Below the pieces are notes generated by a model. That model ran no database searches and was not told the DNA's origin. It worked only from the letters and a program-made list of their open reading frames with translations. 7,801 nt of DNA from Clostridiales bacterium. GTDB lineage: Bacteria; Bacillota; Clostridia; WRLR01. The stretch lies in NCBI GenBank assembly GCA_031263625.1, contig JAISFK010000272.1, forward strand, positions 1 to 7,801, written 5' to 3'. Both the position numbers and the translations under genes were made by a program. Positions 6,039-7,801 of the stretch are shown here, in pieces; within the stretch, counting starts at the first letter, position 1, and each line of letters begins with the position of its first letter.

Positions 6039-7418
6039 TCATCCCAGCGCCTGCCGCCCATCCAGCGCGAGCAGCTTTGACAGGCCGGCCATGCACCCCA
6101 TCTTAACGCTCTCGTACACCAGGCCGCCCTGCATGTACGCAATATACGGCGGAACCATCGGGCCGTCCGCGCTGAGCTCGATGGACGAGCCCTGGACGAA
6201 CGCGCCGGCGGCCATTATGACTGGATGCTCATAGCCCGGCATGAGCCAAGGCTGCGGCTCCACGAACGAATCGACGGCCGAGCCCTTCTGTATGCCCTGG
6301 CAAAACGCTTCCAGCTTCTCCGGCGAGCCCAGCCGCACGGCCTGTATGATGTCCGAGCGCGGCGCGTCAGCGCCGGGCGACACGGGATAGCCCTCCGCTT
6401 CCATCAGCGCGGCGCAGAAAACGGCGCCTTTCAGGCTCTCCCCCACGACGTGCGGCGCCATGAAAAAGCCCTGGAACAGCAGCCTGCCCTGCCCGAGCGT
6501 CGGCCCGACATTGCCGCCGAGGCCCGGCATCGTCAGCCTGTATGAGGCGTTGAGCACATAGTCGGCCCTGCCCGCGACGTACCCGCCGCCCGGCGCCAGG
6601 CCGCCTCCGGGATTTTTTATGAGCGAGCCCGCGATGAGATCCGCGCCCGCCTCTATCGGCTCGGCCTTCTCGACAAACTCGCCGTAGCAGTTGTCCACCA
6701 GTATCACGGCGTCGCTTTTCGCGCCCCTGACAAGCGCGGCGGCTTCCGCGATCTCGTCCAGCCGCAGCGCGTCGCGCCACCCGTAGCCGCGCGAGCGCTG
6801 AATCAGCACCATTCGCGTGCCTGGGGAGATGGCGCCGCGCAAGGCGCGCAGATCGATTCGCCCCGAAGGCAGCAGCGGCACTTCCCGGTACGAAATGCCA
6901 AAGTCCCTGAGCGACCCCTGGCCGCGCCCGCCGCCCGGCTCCGGCGCGAGCCCGCCGCGCGAGCCGGCGCCCCGTATGCCGATCAGCTCCTCGAGCGTGT
7001 CATACGGCCTGCCCGTCGCGGACAGCAGCTCGTCGCCCGGCCGCAGGTTGCCGAACATGCAGATGCCGAGGGCCTGCGTGCCCGTCGTGATCTGGTGCCG
7101 CACGAGGGCGCTCTCGGCCTTGAAAGCCAGCGCGAACACCTCGTCCAGCGCCTCGCGGCCCCTGTCGCCGTAGCCGTACCCGGTCGTCCCGGCAAAATGC
7201 GTCTCGCTGACCCTCGCGCGCTGCATCGCCGCGATGACCTTGCGCTGATTGTGCGCGGCTATGTCCTCTATTGTCCCGAACGCCCGCCGCGCCCTCTTTT
7301 CCGCCGCCTCCGCCTTGGCCAGGACAGCCGGATGAAACGCGCCGCTCCCGTATTCTTCCACTTTCGCTTCCCGCAAGCCGTAATTCGGCCGCGCCGCCAT
7401 TGCCGCCATTGCCGCCAT
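6039..7418 (-). CDS. ynbB: YnbB-type methionine gamma-lyase family PLP enzyme (aluminium-resistance family)
   Basis: This 459-residue protein belongs to the fold-type I PLP enzymes annotated as methionine gamma-lyase family or aluminium-resistance protein. The true substrate of the family is not well established. Visible landmarks: HNQRKVIAAMQ at 56-66, TTGYGYGDRGRE at 78-89, a cofactor-ring region QITTGTQALG at 109-118, LRPGDELL and GRPYDTLEELIGIRG at 136-150, MVLIQRSRGYGWR at 203-215, VILVDNCYGEFVE at 238-250 with the PLP-pyridine Asp242, and AGSLIKNPGGG with the Schiff-base lysine K268. The C-terminal half (PGYEHPVIMAAGAFVQGSS, DGPMVPPYIAYMQGG) is also conserved. It is slightly longer than a typical YnbB (about 420), partly because of a Gly-rich loop at residues 151-169. 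An in-frame TAG lies 12 nt upstream of 7418, so the start must be at or after that ATG; ATGs at codons 1, 4 and 7 are all candidates and none has a good ribosome binding site. A strong promoter lies about 40 bp upstream. Confidence 0.93.
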   Translation of the reverse strand: MAAMAAMAARPNYGLREAKVEEYGSGAFHPAVLAKAEAAEKRARRAFGTIEDIAAHNQRKVIAAMQRARVSETHFAGTTGYGYGDRGREALDEVFALAFKAESALVRHQITTGTQALGICMFGNLRPGDELLSATGRPYDTLEELIGIRGAGSRGGLAPEPGGGRGQGSLRDFGISYREVPLLPSGRIDLRALRGAISPGTRMVLIQRSRGYGWRDALRLDEIAEAAALVRGAKSDAVILVDNCYGEFVEKAEPIEAGADLIAGSLIKNPGGGLAPGGGYVAGRADYVLNASYRLTMPGLGGNVGPTLGQGRLLFQGFFMAPHVVGESLKGAVFCAALMEAEGYPVSPGADAPRSDIIQAVRLGSPEKLEAFCQGIQKGSAVDSFVEPQPWLMPGYEHPVIMAAGAFVQGSSIELSADGPMVPPYIAYMQGGLVYESVKMGCMAGLSKLLALDGRQALG

Positions 7419-7426
7419 TTGGCGGC
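7411..7426 (-). promoter_or_regulatory. GC hairpin over the ynbB start codon
   Basis: GCCGCC at 7411-7416 and GGCGGC at 7421-7426 form a six-GC-pair stem with a 4-nt loop. The first candidate ATG (7418-7416) lies partly in the loop and partly in the stem. The same bases belong to a 9-bp repeat, GGCGGCAAT on the minus strand, that supplies three in-frame ATGs. No Shine-Dalgarno sequence sits at a usable distance (GGAG is about 26 nt away). Confidence 0.55.
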
Positions 7427-7455
7427 GCCGCTATTCGGCCGCTCCGATACTCGAC

Positions 7456-7485
7456 ATTATAATCCCAAACGCCCCCTCGCGTCAA
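7456..7485 (-). promoter_or_regulatory. ynbB: Sigma-A type promoter of ynbB
   Basis: On the minus strand TTGACG (7480-7485) is followed after 18 nt by TATAAT (7456-7461). This is a perfect -10 and a 5/6 -35. Transcription would begin near 7449, giving a ~30-nt leader. It is the best promoter in the window and probably also drives the HlyD-like gene, yggS and possibly sepF. Confidence 0.75.
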
Positions 7486-7651
7486 TCGCCCGCCATCACG
7501 CCCCGTGCGCCGCGCCCGCGCCGACACGCGCCGACCATTTTCTGCTTCTGCGATTCGCCGAGGTCGCCGACACATGTCTGCTTTGGAATCATTTCAATAT
7601 GCTGGCATGCCGCTTATTTGGCCCATTTGCGCCCGCTGGCCAGGGACACCA

Positions 7652-7677
7652 GGGAATTGGGGAATTGGGGAATTGGG
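7652..7677. repeat. Three-copy 8-bp tandem repeat next to a terminator
   Basis: GGAATTGG-type units with AATT cores at 7655, 7663 and 7671 form a perfect 8-bp period. The tract ends directly at the start of the hairpin at 7678. An 8-bp period in non-coding DNA can change length by slippage. Confidence 0.85.
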
Positions 7678-7702
7678 AAAACCGCTATTTTACAGCGGTT
7701 TT
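7678..7702. terminator. Hairpin with T-runs on both sides, probable bidirectional intrinsic terminator
   Basis: AAAACCGCT at 7678-7686 and AGCGGTTTT at 7694-7702 form a 9-bp stem with a 7-nt loop. Because the stem begins with AAAA and ends with TTTT, either strand yields a GC-rich core followed by a short U-tract. The likeliest user is a minus-strand gene to the right of the window, insulating ynbB from it. Confidence 0.65.
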
Positions 7703-7709
7703 ATATTAA

Positions 7710-7738
7710 TTGACAAAGCATTTTGGCGATGATAACAT
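7710..7738 (+). promoter_or_regulatory. Possible rightward promoter
   Basis: On the plus strand a consensus TTGACA (7710-7715) is followed after 17 nt by TAACAT (7733-7738), a 4/6 match to the -10. It would transcribe out of the window to the right, starting near 7745. The near-palindrome at 7749-7762 would lie just downstream of the start and could be an operator. The weak -10 keeps this tentative. Confidence 0.35.
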
Positions 7739-7801
7739 GACTATAAAAGCGCATTAATGTGCATTGCGTTTGCGCCGTTTGGCGGGCTTTGGCAGGCAAC
7801 T

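Larger units (their letters stand above)
7486..7801. other. Right-end region without a recognisable gene
   Basis: These 316 bp contain no supported gene. The short plus-strand frames cross the hairpin at 7678-7702 and resemble nothing known. Minus-strand frames entering from the right edge stop at three different places (about 7754, 7742 and 7703), all before or at the hairpin. The tail of a minus-strand gene lying mainly outside the window is therefore possible but cannot be chosen. A near-palindrome, GCGCATTAATGTGC, lies at 7749-7762. Confidence 0.5.

Noticed and set aside
5891..6142. Extension of the HlyD-like protein to an ATG at 6142 (901 residues)
   Set aside because: It would overlap the 3' end of ynbB by about 100 bp, has no ribosome binding site, and a better start with GGAG exists at 5890.
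7505..7732. 75-codon plus-strand gene at the right end
   Set aside because: It runs through the 8-bp repeat and the terminator hairpin, and has no family resemblance.

Overview
The window most resembles a chromosomal segment of a GC-rich member of the Firmicutes (class Clostridia or a relative). The evidence is a SepF cell-division protein, a YggS/YlmE PLP protein next to it, a YnbB-type methionine gamma-lyase-like enzyme, and sigma-A type promoter hexamers. All recognisable genes lie on the minus strand, so the biological order runs from high to low coordinates. The long plus-strand open frames are antisense shadows of GC-rich codons.

Reading in the direction of transcription:
(1) 7801-7419 has no recognisable gene. 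It holds a hairpin with T-runs on both sides, a three-copy 8-bp repeat, a possible rightward promoter and a good leftward promoter for ynbB.
(2) 7418-6039 is ynbB, a PLP-dependent fold-type I enzyme.
(3) 5890-3437 encodes an 817-residue single-pass HlyD-like protein. Its first ~396 residues are a repeat-built Arg/Gly/Ala/Pro/Ser-rich extension.
(4) 3440-2529 is yggS, overlapping the previous gene by ATGA and carrying a ~76-residue Ala/Gly-rich N-terminal tail.
(5) 2528-2209 is a long intergenic region with a nested inverted repeat and a GC-only island.
(6) 2208-1636 is sepF.
(7) 1550 to the left edge is the N-terminal part of a MetH-type homocysteine S-methyltransferase. Its Zn-binding domain is intact and is followed by more than 200 residues of mostly Ala/Gly-rich sequence.

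The HlyD-like/yggS/sepF group looks like a shortened version of the Gram-positive ylm division cluster; the usual ylmG, ylmH and divIVA do not follow sepF here. YnbB, YggS and MetH share a PLP/sulphur-amino-acid theme, but that link is inference from adjacency.

The most unusual property is that conserved proteins carry added low-complexity GC-rich blocks: between domains in MetH, at the N-terminus of YggS, as a loop in YnbB, and as a ~400-residue repeat array in the HlyD-like protein. A similar GC island sits in the AT-rich intergenic region before sepF. The four repeat families in the HlyD-like gene have periods of 228, 36, 30 and 24 bp. All are multiples of three and in frame, which argues that the extension is really translated. 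I see no CRISPR array, tRNA, rRNA or insertion sequence.
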